From Candidula unifasciata (lineage: Eukaryota > Mollusca > Gastropoda > Stylommatophora > Geomitridae), in the NCBI GenBank assembly GCA_905116865.2, contig CAJHNH020002019.1:60001-124000 (forward strand): DNA of 64,000 nt. The letters are read 5' to 3'. Below the pieces are notes generated by a model. The model searched no databases and was not told the DNA's origin. It worked only from the letters and a program-made list of their open reading frames with translations. Below, piece by piece: positions 31,401 to 43,649 of this stretch. Numbering within the stretch: position 1 is the stretch's first letter; each line of letters opens with the position of its first letter. Made by a program: the position numbers and the translations under genes.

Positions 31401-31739
31401 TTCAATTGAAACCCTCAGACTTAATTAGTTGAGACAGACCAAATGTGCTGATAAGAATCCCTTCGCAACACTGCAAGGATTGCATAAGAAAAAACGGTAT
31501 GAAAGACTTGATTGCGAACCCCATATGACGTATAATAGCACAACTACTTCTTCTTTTTCTTGTCATTCACCGGCTGCAAACTCCAGCAGAAGGTTCTGGT
31601 TGTTCGTCCACTTCTTGGCTTTAGTCTTTTTCTAGAATTTAAGTATTGCGTGCAGATCCGTGTTACAGAGTTAACTTAGGCGTATGCAGGCTGCTTTTTA
31701 CTCTTCTCAGGCAGATTCACGACGTCTTTGTAGGACTTT

Positions 31740-33000
31740 TACAAAATGCATGTTTGGGTGGAGGGCAGTGGGTATACTTACTCAACTCCACCCCCTGTTT
31801 CGCACAATAAACCCCTGGAACCCACACGACCCGATCAACTAATCCAATGGTATAATTCTCATGTTAACTAGTATACTTTCCATACCTTTAAGTTTGTTTA
31901 GCTTCAGGTCTATCGGTGTATTTTGTAGACAATTTGTAAATTTGTGCGTGAAGCTGTCATTATATTATCATGCTTAGTTAGTTACGTATCCTTTACAGGA
32001 CGTTGCAAAACCAACCTCGGCATTTTTTTGGGTGTTGTGGTTTTTCTAGTCAATTTTACGTCCAGTAGTTTGCTAGTGCCTTCTGGACGGTCGGCTTCTC
32101 GATACCACTGTCGAAACCATCATACTAGCTGGCCTTAATTCCCTAGACATTGTATAGTATTAGTTCACGACCACGACTAACTGGAAGTTTTCCTGAAAAC
32201 AACCAGATCTGATGGTTTAGCAACAGTGTTTTTTTTTTAATTCAACAGTCTAGGTATAAAGTAACAATGATCATGTTCATGTCGTTCGCACAAAAAGTAT
32301 ACAGTTAAATAACTGTTTAATGTTGCCACCTTATTATGTCATTATAATATAAAGATTTTCCTTTTTAACTTTCTTATTTCATTTTCCATAATACTGTTTT
32401 TTCTTCTTGTTCAAGTGAACATAAGCAAACTGATAAAAAGACTTGTACCGTAAAAATGTGTTAAGCCTTCTCGGCTTATGATACGAAATTATTGTTGCAC
32501 AGTTGGAGTGACCCAACATCACCATCTCACAACATACAGAGCGTCGCTATGTCCCACTGTTGTCGGTTTAGTTCCAGACCCCCGCCCCCTCCCCCCATTA
32601 AATGACGCACTTACGTAATGTTTTTATTTTTGAGGTTTTATTTAGTTAGCCGCAGTTTGTGTCATGGTTTTCTTAGCGTGCCTCCTATCTCAGTCTCTCC
32701 TACTGGACACCGTTTGACAAAGGCCTGTGATCTTAGAAATACAATCACTGAATCTCTTATAATACTGACAGCTCGGCAGAGCCTAATCTTCGCAAGATGC
32801 TAGTTTTCCTCCTTATCCTGTATCATCGCACAAGCATCACTTAGAGTTGCATTTTTTTTTGTTAAACTTGACTCTCTAGCTTCCTCCTCCACGTGTTTTT
32901 GGTCTTTCCATCCTGTGGGTTCCACTGCAAACACATTAAAGTTAAATTTTTCTCACGGATTATCAGCATGTGTCCTCTTCAACGTCAGCGTTTTTTCTTC
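31740..33000. other. Intron 1 of copy B, no gene recognised
   Basis: Shared with 55350-56640 in C. Frames such as 32618-32803 recur in C (56251-56436) with substitutions but show no known domain. Confidence 0.4.
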
Positions 33001-33419
33001 TTCACCTCTTTATTCATTGTGACTCATCGGCTGTAAACTCCTACGTAATATTTTGGTTGTTCACCAAATCCTGGAATTTAGCCTTGTTTCACAATGTGAG
33101 TGTTGCTTTCATATCTGTTTTACAAATCCTGCGTATCTGTATGCATGCTGTTGTTTCTTCGCCTCTCTGGCATACACTTCGACTTTTCCACATACTCATC
33201 CCTAGGAATGTATTGTAGAAGGCTCATTTGACCAACAAACAAACTGTCACTTCTGTCTGTATGTACTACATTTGATGGCTGGATAGACAAGTGGGTTCTG
33301 AGCATGAGGATTTAAGCCGCATGGCCTGTGCTGTCGCCACAGACTGTGCAGGTTAATTTAATTCTCCCTTCCCCCCCCCCCCTCCCCACGACAGAAAAAA
33401 ACGCAACTTGAAAGGGATA

Positions 33420-33780
33420 GAACCTGAGTCTCCCAAATAAGAGCCTGAGGTTATAACAGCTCGGTTAGCCGCTCCTAAAAACGTGTTAGAATGCGCATTA
33501 TTATTATCATTACTAGCCGCTGTGGTCTACCATCTAGACGCTGGTCTGCGGTTCAGAATGTCGTTGGTTTGGAGGTGCTTTTTTGTGTGTTTTAAATGAC
33601 CTTGACTCCCAGATCGACTCAGCCTTGAGTGGGTACCAGGTACACTCCTGGGTAGTAAAGATGACCGGTTGTGCTGAACACATCACCCACCAAGTGCCGT
33701 TTGGTCAAAAATATCTTGGTCTAGCTCTATATAGACAATACGCCCGGAAAAAGCTTCTTTACTTTACTGTTATTATTGTT
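33420..33780. repeat. Opposed tRNA-like head plus family 1 SINE, block B
   Basis: A minus-sense tRNA-like head (33400-33480) is followed by a plus-sense SINE. The SINE has GCCGCTGTGGTCTACCATCT, a body with CACATCACCCACCAAGTGCC and the tail TTTACTTTACTG. It has the same arrangement as 13420-13765 and 57005-57365. Confidence 0.65.
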
Positions 33781-34026
33781 ATTATTTTAATGTGATGAAT
33801 AAAGAATACAAATGTTGCATTAAAAAAAAAAAATATTAGGTGTATGAAGAAAAGTACATAATGAACACTTGTAAACATATAAAAGATAAAATTTGGTTTG
33901 CTGGTGGGAGCGGTCTCAAGCATCTATGGAATGGCTACAAATTGTGCTAACAGCATCATACAAATTATTTAAAAAAAAAAATAAATAAACACATCATGAG
34001 TGCATTCTTTTTAACCAATATTATAC

Positions 34027-34231
34027 CTAGAAGACTGACGTTCACAGAGTCCTTGAAGCCAATTTTAACAAAACATATGATGTTGATACTATTTGTGACG
34101 ATACCGAAGAGGTTAATTGCCTGCCGCAACACAGTGAAGCAAACATACATATATATCGTCACTATAAAATTGTCTATTGAAAAACTTTCATTAGAAATCT
34201 TTACAACTGATATGTTTGCTCTTTGACACAT
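34027..34231 (-). CDS. GPCR copy B, exon 1 (start, N-terminus, TM1)
   Basis: First coding exon of a complete 334-residue receptor (exon 1 contributes 68 codons plus one base, exon 2 71 codons, exon 3 194). The protein is predicted to be a seven-helix plasma-membrane receptor coupling to G proteins. In Aplysia, related receptors are expressed in chemosensory tissues, which is the basis for the chemosensory label. The N-terminus MCQRANISVVKISNES has two N-glycosylation sites (NIS and NES). TM1 contains INLFGIVTNSINIICF. The donor follows CTAG at 34026. Introns measure about 4.1 kb and 4.3 kb. Neighbours A and C are paralogues in the same orientation. Confidence 0.92.
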
Positions 34232-34920
34232 TGTTCTCGATGTTAATTTGTAAGGACTTCACTTATACACATCTGTGTTTGACTATCTCAAGATTCGTCT
34301 TAAATAGAATAGTAATTCGATAATGAAAATGACAAAGTAGAAAACCCCTGAAAATTGATACAACTTATGTATGCAATCATATGTCTTTATATGGACAAAT
34401 GAAAGTTCAAATATTCTACTAAATTATCTACAATTGCCCTGCCACAGCACTATAATTAGCTAATATATAAATAACTAATGCCCACACATAACAAAGCAAA
34501 ATCCGCAGTGAGTAGTTACTTAAAATATTACGAAATGGTCTTTCAAAACAAGAAATTGTACACAGTAAAATACGATGTTATGCAATAATATGTAAATATT
34601 TGATGGAATACATACATACCGATGATTTGAGTGTCACTATATGGCACTAATAATATAATGTTATCAAGGATGCAACAGTAACATTTTGCAACTATATTTT
34701 CAAATCCTATATATACCATATGAGATGTGAGATTATACGTGACATGATAATTCAGTAGACCGGTACACTGTCAAATACCACTTTCTCCAAAGAAATCAAA
34801 TAATAGTACACACAGTACAGATAATACTTAGTAGACATTTGTAATTTAGGAGACGGCATTGAATATTCATTCCTTTTTAAATAATATTTTTCAGTTAAAT
34901 TAGACTACTGTCACGTTATC
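34232..34920 (-). promoter_or_regulatory. Conserved upstream flank of GPCR copy B
   Basis: Aligned by eye to 14268-14880 and 57829-58500. It is the most likely place for the promoter, but no core element was identified. Confidence 0.4.
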
Positions 34921-34944
34921 AGTGAGTAAGTGCGTTTTCGGCAT

Positions 34945-35175
34945 AAAGGGCTAGACCTATAGTTTGAAGACCAATAATATTTTGTGGGCGATGTGGCCAG
35001 TATCATGTCGGTAGTATTCACTTCCTAGACCTAGCAGGAAAGTTCATTTTTGAAAAGAAAAATAATTTTGTTCCGTCAGGACCCGAACCTACGATCTTCA
35101 AATCCGCAGGCGAACGTTTAGCCGCTACACAACTGCGGCTCCCCAAGTAATTAAGTAAAGGACCATCATACGCCC
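34945..35175 (-). repeat. tRNA-derived SINE family 1 with clear tRNA head
   Basis: The minus strand reads GCGGCTAAACGTTCGCCTGC (A-box region) and GTAGGTTCGGGTCCTGAC (B box, 35077-35094). The core follows, with a hairpin-less 3' end. The block C copy is at 58510-58745. The equivalent in block A is not present. Confidence 0.75.
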
Positions 35176-36099
35176 TAGTCCATGCGAGAAAGGACCAGCC
35201 CGTAGAGCAGAAGTATTAGTAGTCTTTGCTCGATATTAGAAGCGGCCATAACCCTCATTGCAGATAGACCTCTGCTCGCTTTTTGTTATCACATGGTCAA
35301 TATGTTACCTGAAAGACAAGCTACGATCAAACCTCAATCCGTGATATGTCATTACGTTGATTTTTATAAACAAATTACCACACATTTTCACTTTTAGCAA
35401 GTCCGTTCTGACAATATGATTGCTCAGAGATAACCAAGTCACTGATGCCTTCGAATCACTGACGTAGGCACTGGAACCATCACACCAGGCAGAAATTCAA
35501 TAAAGTTTGTTGTGAATTGAGCTGGCAATCGCCTATCTTTCGCGCCTTTGAAAATATATCAAAATTTCATTAGCGAATAACAAAGTCCTTCCCTTTCCTT
35601 CCAATTGCTGCTCAGTGATCCGTATACACACATAACAAAACTGTTGACAGCTGTTAAACCTGCGACAAGCCTGGACATATCATATTTTTAAATATTTTTT
35701 TTTAAGGATCAGCTCACATTTCCGGGCTCTGGCTCTGCCCATATACACACATACGAATGGTGGAGGCATGACAGAACACACTGACTGGACAGCCAGTATC
35801 CACTTTATGTTGTCAGACGATCAAGTTTAAGAGACAGGGGTGCCAGTTTTCTCTCTTGTGTATATGTTAGAGTGCAGACAGGTAAACAGTGTATTGAAGT
35901 GGCTTTTCTGAGGGATTTAGTATACCGTATAAGTGTTTATTGGTGGGTACATGACTGACGTCTAAAATTTTGCTGAAGGAATGAGTTTATTGCAGTTCCA
36001 CGTCTTCATCGACATAGCTTTGTGCGGACAACCGCTAAATATTAAGTGTGAAACCACGGCATCTTGAATGCACAGTGTCGTCGGACCTAGGTTAAGTAT

Positions 36100-37265
36100 G
36101 CGTCTAATGGGGTTTGGGGTAGGCCCAGTTGCAGATTTTATGGGTTCGTTAAAATCGCTAACTTGCTGTAATATAGACGTTTTTTTTTTTCGCGGGAGAG
36201 TGAGTTCTTGATGTTCTGAGGTTATTAGTATGTGTCATAATATGACGCCCATCGGAAACAGACCACATCGACACCCCTCTAACCTTTACAAAAGTAAACT
36301 CGGCTCATTAAGTATCAATGAAAACTTTCGTAGTGTGTAAATGGGTGGGTGCAATGACTCTGTTCTAATTGTCTTCGGCTCTAGTAACTGCAGACTCCTC
36401 TTTCACAAACCGACATCAACACGACGAGTAGAAATGGACGACAACAAACAACGCAAAACGGTTTCGTTCTTTATTGTTCCACTCGCTGTTTTCTCAGCCG
36501 GTGCATGAAATAGGTCAGGTCTAGGGCCTGATATCTAAGGTTTACAAACTAATGTCAAAATTACCTGCACTCATCGAAACACATCCGCCCCTTCCAAAAT
36601 CACACTAAAGCATTCATAACTTTCTCCATGTCGGCGAAAACACAACGCACCTGGCAGACCAAGTTTCCCCTCAATCCTTTGCTGTTTGGCCAGGTAGGGC
36701 GTTTGAAGCGAAATTCAGACTCAGAAATATTCTGGATCAACAAACACTCCTCCGTTCTTCATGCACTCCGTTACTTGGCCTAAACGAAACTGCCTACATG
36801 CTCTTTATTAGGCATTATATAACCAATTTGGCCAACATTTTCTCCGTGATTTACACGGGTTTCATTTGGCCAGCATTTTCTTTTTGATTCACTACTCCGC
36901 CCTTCTTACATGTAAATATTTAATTCGTATTTACTAGCTGACGTCATTCCGTCTGTTCATAACTTATCGAGGAGAAAATGGTTCACTACAGCAGGGTTGG
37001 GCCTAAAATATAGGGGTTAGTTCGACGTTAGTCTCCTCAAATAGAGTATGTCACTTTGCTTTCACAATTTTGTTGGGCAGAACGACTTTTCTGAAGGTTA
37101 CGGGTTTGTCTCGCTCTATTGCTTGGCTTCTGCGATGTCTTGCATTTACGTGATCATTCCGAAAAAGAAAATGCCTGTACCATAGGTTGCAGCACTCTCT
37201 AGGGGGGTTGTAAGTAAAACAAAGAAAAGAACCCTTTTCCATGCCTTCAGACGTATAGGGCATAT
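36100..37265 (-). pseudogene. Candidate Gypsy-type gag/protease relic, block B
   Basis: The minus frame 37263-37051 has PPRECCNLWYRHFLF then RNDHVNARHRRS, resembling a PPREC-type zinc-knuckle region with several cysteines lost. About 0.9 kb further on the minus strand (about 36300-36325), VFIDT is followed by a stop where block C reads VFIDTGSAEF. The order knuckle then protease fits a Gypsy-type Gag-Pro junction. No reverse transcriptase was seen. The assignment is tentative. Confidence 0.4.
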
Positions 37266-37430
37266 AGGGCTAGACCTATATTTTTATAGACCAATCAGCA
37301 CAAGATGGTTGATGTGGTCAGTATCTTACTTCCCGGAACTGCACACGGTACCCACTCAAGGCTGGGTCGACCTGGGAGCCAAGGTCATTTTTTTTAAATA
37401 GTCCGGCTCCGCCAGGGAGTGACGGGGGTT
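37228..37430 (-). repeat. tRNA-derived SINE family 1
   Basis: CCTTTTCCATGCCTTCAGAC, then TTGATGTGGTCAGTATC and GGGTCGACCTGGGAGCCAAG. The head is partly kept (GGCTCCGCCAGGGAGTGAC). The matching part of C (about 60000) lacks it, so it is probably a B-only insertion. Confidence 0.65.
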
Positions 37431-38096
37431 GTGTTAAGACCCATTTCTCCATGTTTTTGTAGTGTTAAAAGCGCTGGCATGCTGACATAAACAACACGCA
37501 AAATCATTGCGGAACATTCCCGTAACCGTGTGTGAAGCACACGGGCTCAGGAGCTACCAAACAGTAGTGAGCTTGCGTGTATATTGGCGGGGTCTGGCAA
37601 GACTAAGGTCGAACTAACTAAACATGTAAAAGAATTATTTTAATATCCCAGCTCACCCCTAGCAGGTTAAACCACGAGCTACCAACCACACCATTAACCC
37701 CCACCCCTAAGTGGTGAGACCCTCACCATGAGAGTAGTAAATGGCAATTTCACTATATGAAAGAAAACAAAACAGCCTTTTTTTCAGGAGACTTCCACAA
37801 ATAACAAATGAACTGTATATAACTGTGATCATTTCTTGTTTCATTCTTTGCGACTTTGTGCGATCTAGCATTCATATTTTAATTTTCTGTCACTGCTTAG
37901 AGGAAGTTTCCAATATATATTCAGTGAAGGTAAAGATGGACTGGCGGGAGGGGGAGTGAGGGAGGTTGGTTAATGAAATGTTTACAAAATTAATGATAAA
38001 GTTGTGACTTGGTTGAGACTCACCTATCTTGCCATATGAAAAACTGAGGTTATTTAGTGAAATGAGGTGTAATTAAGTGTATTTACCTTTACTTCG

Positions 38097-38273
38097 TCCC
38101 AGGTCAACCCAGCCTTAAGTGGGTACCATGTGCAATCCCGGGAAGTAGAGGCGGTCGGCATGATGCTGACCACATCATCCATCGAGTGCCGTTGGTCTAT
38201 AAAAATCAAGGTCTAGCCCTATATGCCCTAAACGCCTAAAGGCGTGGAAAGGGTCCTTTACTTTTACTTTTAC
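38097..38273 (+). repeat. Young SINE family 1 copy with 14-bp target-site duplication
   Basis: It is flanked by identical TTACCTTTACTTCG at 38083-38096 and 38274-38287. The body starts at TCCCAGGTCAACCCAGCC and is therefore 5' truncated. It carries the hairpin AACGCCTAAAGGCGTG and the tail TTTACTTTTACTTTTAC. Block C has the uninterrupted site at 60682-60697. Confidence 0.9.
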
Positions 38274-38369
38274 TTACCTTTACTTCGAAAATGATATTTA
38301 ATCGCATGTAGTGATTGCGTTCTCAGTCAGATTGTTATATTTCAGATTAAACATATTCTGATATTTCAT

Positions 38370-38720
38370 TTTATGCAGGCCTTTGAGATGTGGTTTTATA
38401 GAAGAATCCTTAGAATTTCCTGGACAGCTAAGAAGAGCAACCCAAATTTTTTGAAAGGGGCGAGTACTCGAAGTCAACTTACCATAAATATCAGCAAGAA
38501 ACAGCAATCATTATTTGGTTATGTTATGAGAAGAGGAAAACTAGAACAAGTTGTGACAACTGAACAGATCTGTGGAAAAAGAAACGGGAAATCAAAGCGA
38601 GAAAGTACTTGACAGCCTTTTGCATGACATTGAATTGTGTTATCACATGAAATAATAGTGGATCGCAGATTGTGAAGAGGCATCATCGCACACGTCCTAT
38701 CAGAAGGCACTAGATGATGA
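38370..38720 (+). pseudogene. LINE reverse-transcriptase C-terminal fragment, block B
   Basis: The frame 38373-38612 contains QAFEMWFYRRILRISWTAKK, STRSQLTINISKKQQSLFGY and VMRRGKLEQVVTTEQICGK. This is the conserved tail after the RT domain. The counterpart at 60783-61043 is in block C. It is truncated on both sides. Confidence 0.82.
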
Positions 38721-39599
38721 TGGTGATTTTATGATGTGATCAACTGAAATCATTTTGAAAATAATGGTTCAAGGAAGAATATGAGTTCCTAGACTTAGAC
38801 TGATAGAGGTTCAGATGACTCTTATATTTCATACCTCAATGAGATGGTGCTGTACATATACTGCTTGTAATTATCGTAGGTGCAACAAACGATATCATCA
38901 ACCGACCATTAGCACTACTGCTGCAAGGAAGTGTCCTTGTTATCTATCCTGCTACTTCACTGAGGTTATACATGTACTGCTTTTGATGATCTCAAGTTCA
39001 GCTACCTATCAATCCAATTATCCCTCTGTATTGTCATCGTTGAAAGTCGGTTTCCTTGGTATCCTTTATGTATTTTCCACCCCATTCTTCACTGAGGGTG
39101 TTTAGTTACTGTGTTTGAATTTTTAGAATTTGACAATTTCCAACACTGTAACTAACCATTTTTCTGTTTAGACTTGAAGATACATTATCTATGTCAACCT
39201 GCCATTCACTCATAAATTAGTTTGAAGTCTTCTTCATCTACCACTGAAAACACTGACTGACTATGTATGTGGCAGTGTAAAACTTGTCTAGAACATCGCA
39301 TTGAGATTCTTTCATCTTAACTGCTAATTAGCTATTTGAGTAACGTAGCTTACATTTAGTTGGAATATATGTGAAGCTCTGTGTTTGTCAAGGTAGAGAT
39401 TTTATGGGAATCTACAGATGATATGTATGGATTAGTGACCTAACCACCGTCGTCTTATATTTCTCAACTTACTTCTTCAGGTGGCAGATGGTCGAGATTT
39501 AAGGATCTTCTCTTCACTCTTTGTGAAGTTGATAAGTCAGTCTGCATGTCCCTCAGTCAGTTCTTGATACCAGTGTTCAGTATTCTGCATATTCTTTAC

Positions 39600-40012
39600 T
39601 TACATTGTGTCCATTACATGGTTTTTTTTTCAGTTGCTGGCAAGACGTTGGACCGGGCACATTTACCAAGAGCATGCGAATAAGGAAGCATTATTCTTGA
39701 TTGGGATGCATGGTGTACAGTCTGCCTATCGTAGTTTATGTGAATATGCCAGGCTGACCATTGACTTCCTCTCCTCGTTTGAGTTGTCTAAATAATTGTG
39801 GAATTTTACGTGTCATACTCTGGCACTTCCGAAGACAGATGTGTTTTTGCAAACGCGTCACTTTGACACAACGTGAAGAAGGCAGTTAACGTAGTAGCCG
39901 ATGAATTCAGGGCTATATGTTGCAAATCTGCAGCTGTGAAATATACGCAGTGTCTATTTTCCAGATGCACTGCTAAGTGACAAACAGTTGGGCTTTGTTC
40001 AAGCATTGGAAA
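39600..40012 (-). pseudogene. Helitron Rep/helicase fragment, block B
   Basis: The minus frame 40006-39806 reads TVCHLAVHLENRHCVYFTAA, then ATTLTAFFTLCQSDAFAKT and SEVPEYDT, a segment characteristic of Helitron-type helicases. Further along on the minus strand, the region before VNVPGPTS-type residues is broken by a stop. There is no intact Rep or helicase, so it is dead. The same fragment is in block C (62428-61893) and absent from block A. Confidence 0.85.
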
Positions 40013-40496
40013 TAGTAGAATTCGCCATTCAGCTTCACTGCTGCTTTTGTATCTTCGAGACTGATATTCTGCTATAACATCGATATGTTAGACCTCATTA
40101 CTATCACTTTTTTCTTTTTGCTAGCCGAAAACTGCCATTTCAATGTTTTTATTCATGTACTTACATATGTATTTTATCGATTTAACAGAGTTACAGTATT
40201 GCACATATATGTGCGCTATGTATGTCTGTGATAGCAAAGTCGAATATGAAAAAAAAAAGTTATCCACTTCAATGGCACCGAGTAGCAGTTGTGTGGTTGC
40301 TAATTGATTGCCATTCTCTGCTGATCTTCTTCTGTATAAAGTAAATAATCCTTGACCTGTAATTGTGTTAGATACTAATTTCGACGATATCGCTTAGAGT
40401 AGAGTTTCTCAAACCGGGATCCAGGGCACTCTGGGGTGCCACGAGCGTATACCTGGGGTGCCGCGGAAGTGATCAAGAAAAGTCGGCTAACTATTG

Positions 40497-41351
40497 TATC
40501 AGGGTTCGCCCTATTATGGGACTATTCAGTATGATGAAGATGACTAATCTTGTTATTGTACCCTGCGACTCTTAGTGCAACTCAGTACGTGTATACAAAC
40601 TTAGAAACGAGCATGAACGCATGAGCAGAGTGTAGCTTGGTCAATGACCAGCAGACTTCACGAAGGTTTTGACAATCGAGTGAACTCAGGAACCGAGAAC
40701 AAAACGGGTGTGCAGGCTAGACTCTGGACATTCTGGACGGGACACTGAACGCTTGCTTGTGTGACTGCTGTGTAGCTTGACGTGGTACGAGAGTTTAGAT
40801 TGTGCTAGATTTAGTGACAGTTTGTTTTGCCTTGTAGAAATGTACCAGTTTATTTATTAGCTGTAACGCGTTCTGTTCGTAGTGTCATTAAATGTTTTTA
40901 ATTCGTTACAGAGTAAATAGCACATGTTCTACATAGATCTCAGTTAATATTTCATGTAAGGTAGTAGCTAAAATTTGTCAGTAGTTGCAACTATAAGCCA
41001 GACCATGCATTGTTGGTGGCGTTAGCACTGTCGACACAACTAGGCTTACACGTGGCGTGTGCAGTAGCGTCTTAGTAGCGGGTAAAGCTGGCGCTGTACG
41101 AGAGAGTGGTAGCGGCTCAGAGCTTTTTTCAAGAACATGGAAAGGCCCCTCTAAGCGATTTTAAAGTTAGACGTGGCCTGGTTTCAGAATAAGAAGCGCT
41201 ACCCCTCCTGAGGGGTTTTTCCTTCGCGTTATAGTTTCTTGATAATAAAGATTGTGTGTGTGTGTGTTGCAACCAATGTTTTAGCTTGAGTGTGTTTGTC
41301 ATCAGCCTATAGCAGAGTCAATGGAATCGAACCCTAGACAATTAAGATTTT
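40497..41351 (+). repeat. 5' LTR
   Basis: It begins TATCAGGGTTCGCC, with one change from the TGTCAGG end of the 3' LTR. It contains a polyadenylation signal AATAAA at 41244-41249 and a short GT run. The last bases differ from the 3' LTR, so the right edge is approximate. Confidence 0.85.
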
Positions 41352-41365
41352 GTTGGAATCCAGCG

Positions 41366-42465
41366 TGCTTATTCAATACTTGATAGGAAAAGTGAGTGTT
41401 TTTTTTTTTTTTTTTTACGTGGATATTTTTAATAGCTAAAAAAGGAATTTTTTTAGCTTGTTTAACATTATCATTTAGATTGGTGTGAGTTGATACTGTT
41501 ATTTTTTTCCTAATATTAGATATGGCTATCGGATGAGTCCTTAATTGTATATGGCGTTGTTGGTGTGACCTTCATATTGGACTGTGTGATCGGGACATCT
41601 CTCAATAATAGAAAGTTATGTAAGGATTTAATTAGTGTCATTGTAAGTGCTAAATTAAAATGTGTGTTAGATAAAAATAAGTTGTGACTGTTGTTAGTCC
41701 GTCTACATGTTTGTTGTTTGACATGACTGTATGTGATATGATGTAATAACTGTATGTGTTAGGATTGTGTCGTGCCGACGGATAGGAATTCAGAACGACA
41801 TAGACATATAGACATAGTGTGATTGTTTTACAAGATGCCGTGTGCAAGTCCAAGAAGTCACCGAGGCCTGTCGTCCTCGCCATCATCCAAGTGTGTCATC
41901 ATCATCCACGAGTTCTTTAGCAGCCATGTTTGCCAGACTGGAGTGTAGATAAGTTTTTGTTGTGTTGATGTTGGTGTTAGTGTCCTGGTCAGTTATCCCG
42001 TCCATGAGATTCCATTTCGATAGAGCTGGTCGAACGGTGCCGTGCCTCATATATCATTCTTGTCTATCCTTTATCATCAGTCCTATTGTTGTTTTTGTGT
42101 CTTGCAGAAAAAAAAATGTGTCGCACACACATCAGTCATTCTCCATCATCAAAAACTGTAAGAAGTACTCTTCGGATTCCTTATCCAATATTTTTTCGAA
42201 CTGTCTACATCCAAATTATTTAACAATTGTTGTTATATTACTGTGATGATGTGATTTGTGATATTCTTCTTTGAATATTATACTATAAATTTATGTTTAG
42301 TTCTCGAATTAATTCGAGATTACATTTATAGGTCCGGTTGTAGTTCGGATATTCACGATTATTTTTTCTCCCTCCCCAATAGGATTGTGCAGTGAGTTTG
42401 TGGTTGCATTTATATACTTGGTATTGGTTTGATTTTGATTGTACTGATATTGTACACGAATACAC
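41366..42465 (+). other. LTR element leader region
   Basis: This is the sequence between the 5' LTR and gag. No coding frame was recognised. A T run lies at 41400-41415. Confidence 0.5.
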
Positions 42466-43340
42466 CATGTCTACTATTGCCGAGTTTAATGAAATGGCCA
42501 GACAGCATGGGCTGACTGGAGAAAAGGCTTTGGACTAGGCCTAAAGAAAAATTGAACGACTACGATTGAGTAAAGCCTAGAATTCTGCAACATTTTGTTT
42601 TGGATGAAGAGTCCTGTAGAAACAATTTCAGGAATATGCAACCTAAACCTGAACAGACCTTCACCTATTATGTAGCAGAAGTAGAAAACACCTTCTATAA
42701 ATGATTTGTATCAGCTAAAGTGAGAACGTCTTTTGAATTGCTTAAAGATTTGCTAATTAGGGATAAAGTGTTATCAAGTGTGCCCCACAGCATGATGACG
42801 TTCCTAATCGAACAAAAGCCAGATAATGTGAAAGATATAGATATATCAGGAACAGCTTACTACAATGCGCATAAGAACATATTTTCTTTCAGTAAAAGAA
42901 CCGACTTAAAATTATGAAGCAGCTGTACAACCGATGTACAAGAAAAGACAATTCCACCAAGATGTAGAAAGAAAGCCATTTAAAGAGTTTAGTGAACGAA
43001 GACCCTACAGAGATAAGGGTCCACTCGTGACATGTATCCACTGCAAAAAGGAACATGGTAGGTGGCAATGGTGTAAAGCAAACCCTAAATTTCAATAACA
43101 CTAGCAAATTTTATTAAAGAAAAGGGCAAACAGGTTACGTTCAAGTGATTTCCACGTGCATGTCGTAATTGTGAGTCGGTTGAGCACCTTCAAGATAAGT
43201 GACGGAGATCATATCATCAGACAGTTGCAGCTGAAAATCCAGAAAGTAGTGAGTGTGAAAGTGAGAGTGCCAGGTCTGATCCGGAAAATTCTATGACACC
43301 AACAGCTAGAGCTGCTGAACTTATGAATTTTACAGACCTA
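42466..43340 (+). pseudogene. Gag-like region of the LTR retrotransposon, decayed
   Basis: It starts MSTIAEFNEMARQHGLTG at 42466 and hits a stop within 25 codons. Later frames give EESCRNNFRNMQPKPEQTF, SFELLKDLLIRDKVLSS and VKDIDISGTAYYNAHKN, the capsid-type fold of Gypsy Gag. Two zinc-knuckle remnants follow: CIHCKKEHGRWQWC, and CRNCESVEHLQDKW with the last cysteine lost. Frameshifts and stops throughout mean it cannot encode a working Gag. Confidence 0.75.
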
Positions 43341-43352
43341 CAATGTGAAGTA

Positions 43353-43569
43353 AAAATGACCTTGGCTCCCAGGTCGACCCAGCCATGAGTGGGTACCGGG
43401 TGCAGTCCCGGGAAAGTAAAGGCGGCCGGCGTGATGCTGACCACATCACCCATCTTGTGCCGATATATACCGTTCTCATGTACTAATAGAAAATATAGCT
43501 CTAGCCCTATTGTTATGCCCTATACGCCTAAAGGCGTGGAATGTTGCGTGGTCCTTTACTTTTAAAGCG
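43353..43569 (+). repeat. SINE family 1 nested in the LTR element, 14-bp target-site duplication
   Basis: It is flanked by TACAATGTGAAGTA at 43339-43352 and 43570-43583. The body runs from AAATGACCTTGGCTCCCAGG to the hairpin ACGCCTAAAGGCGT and TCCTTTACTTTT. It is a near-consensus copy without a tRNA head, so it was probably inserted recently. Confidence 0.9.
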
Positions 43570-43649
43570 TACAATGTGAAGTATGCAAGTCATTCAAATA
43601 AATGAGTTCATCTCAGAACAGAGAGATGCATACTACAATAATAAAATGA

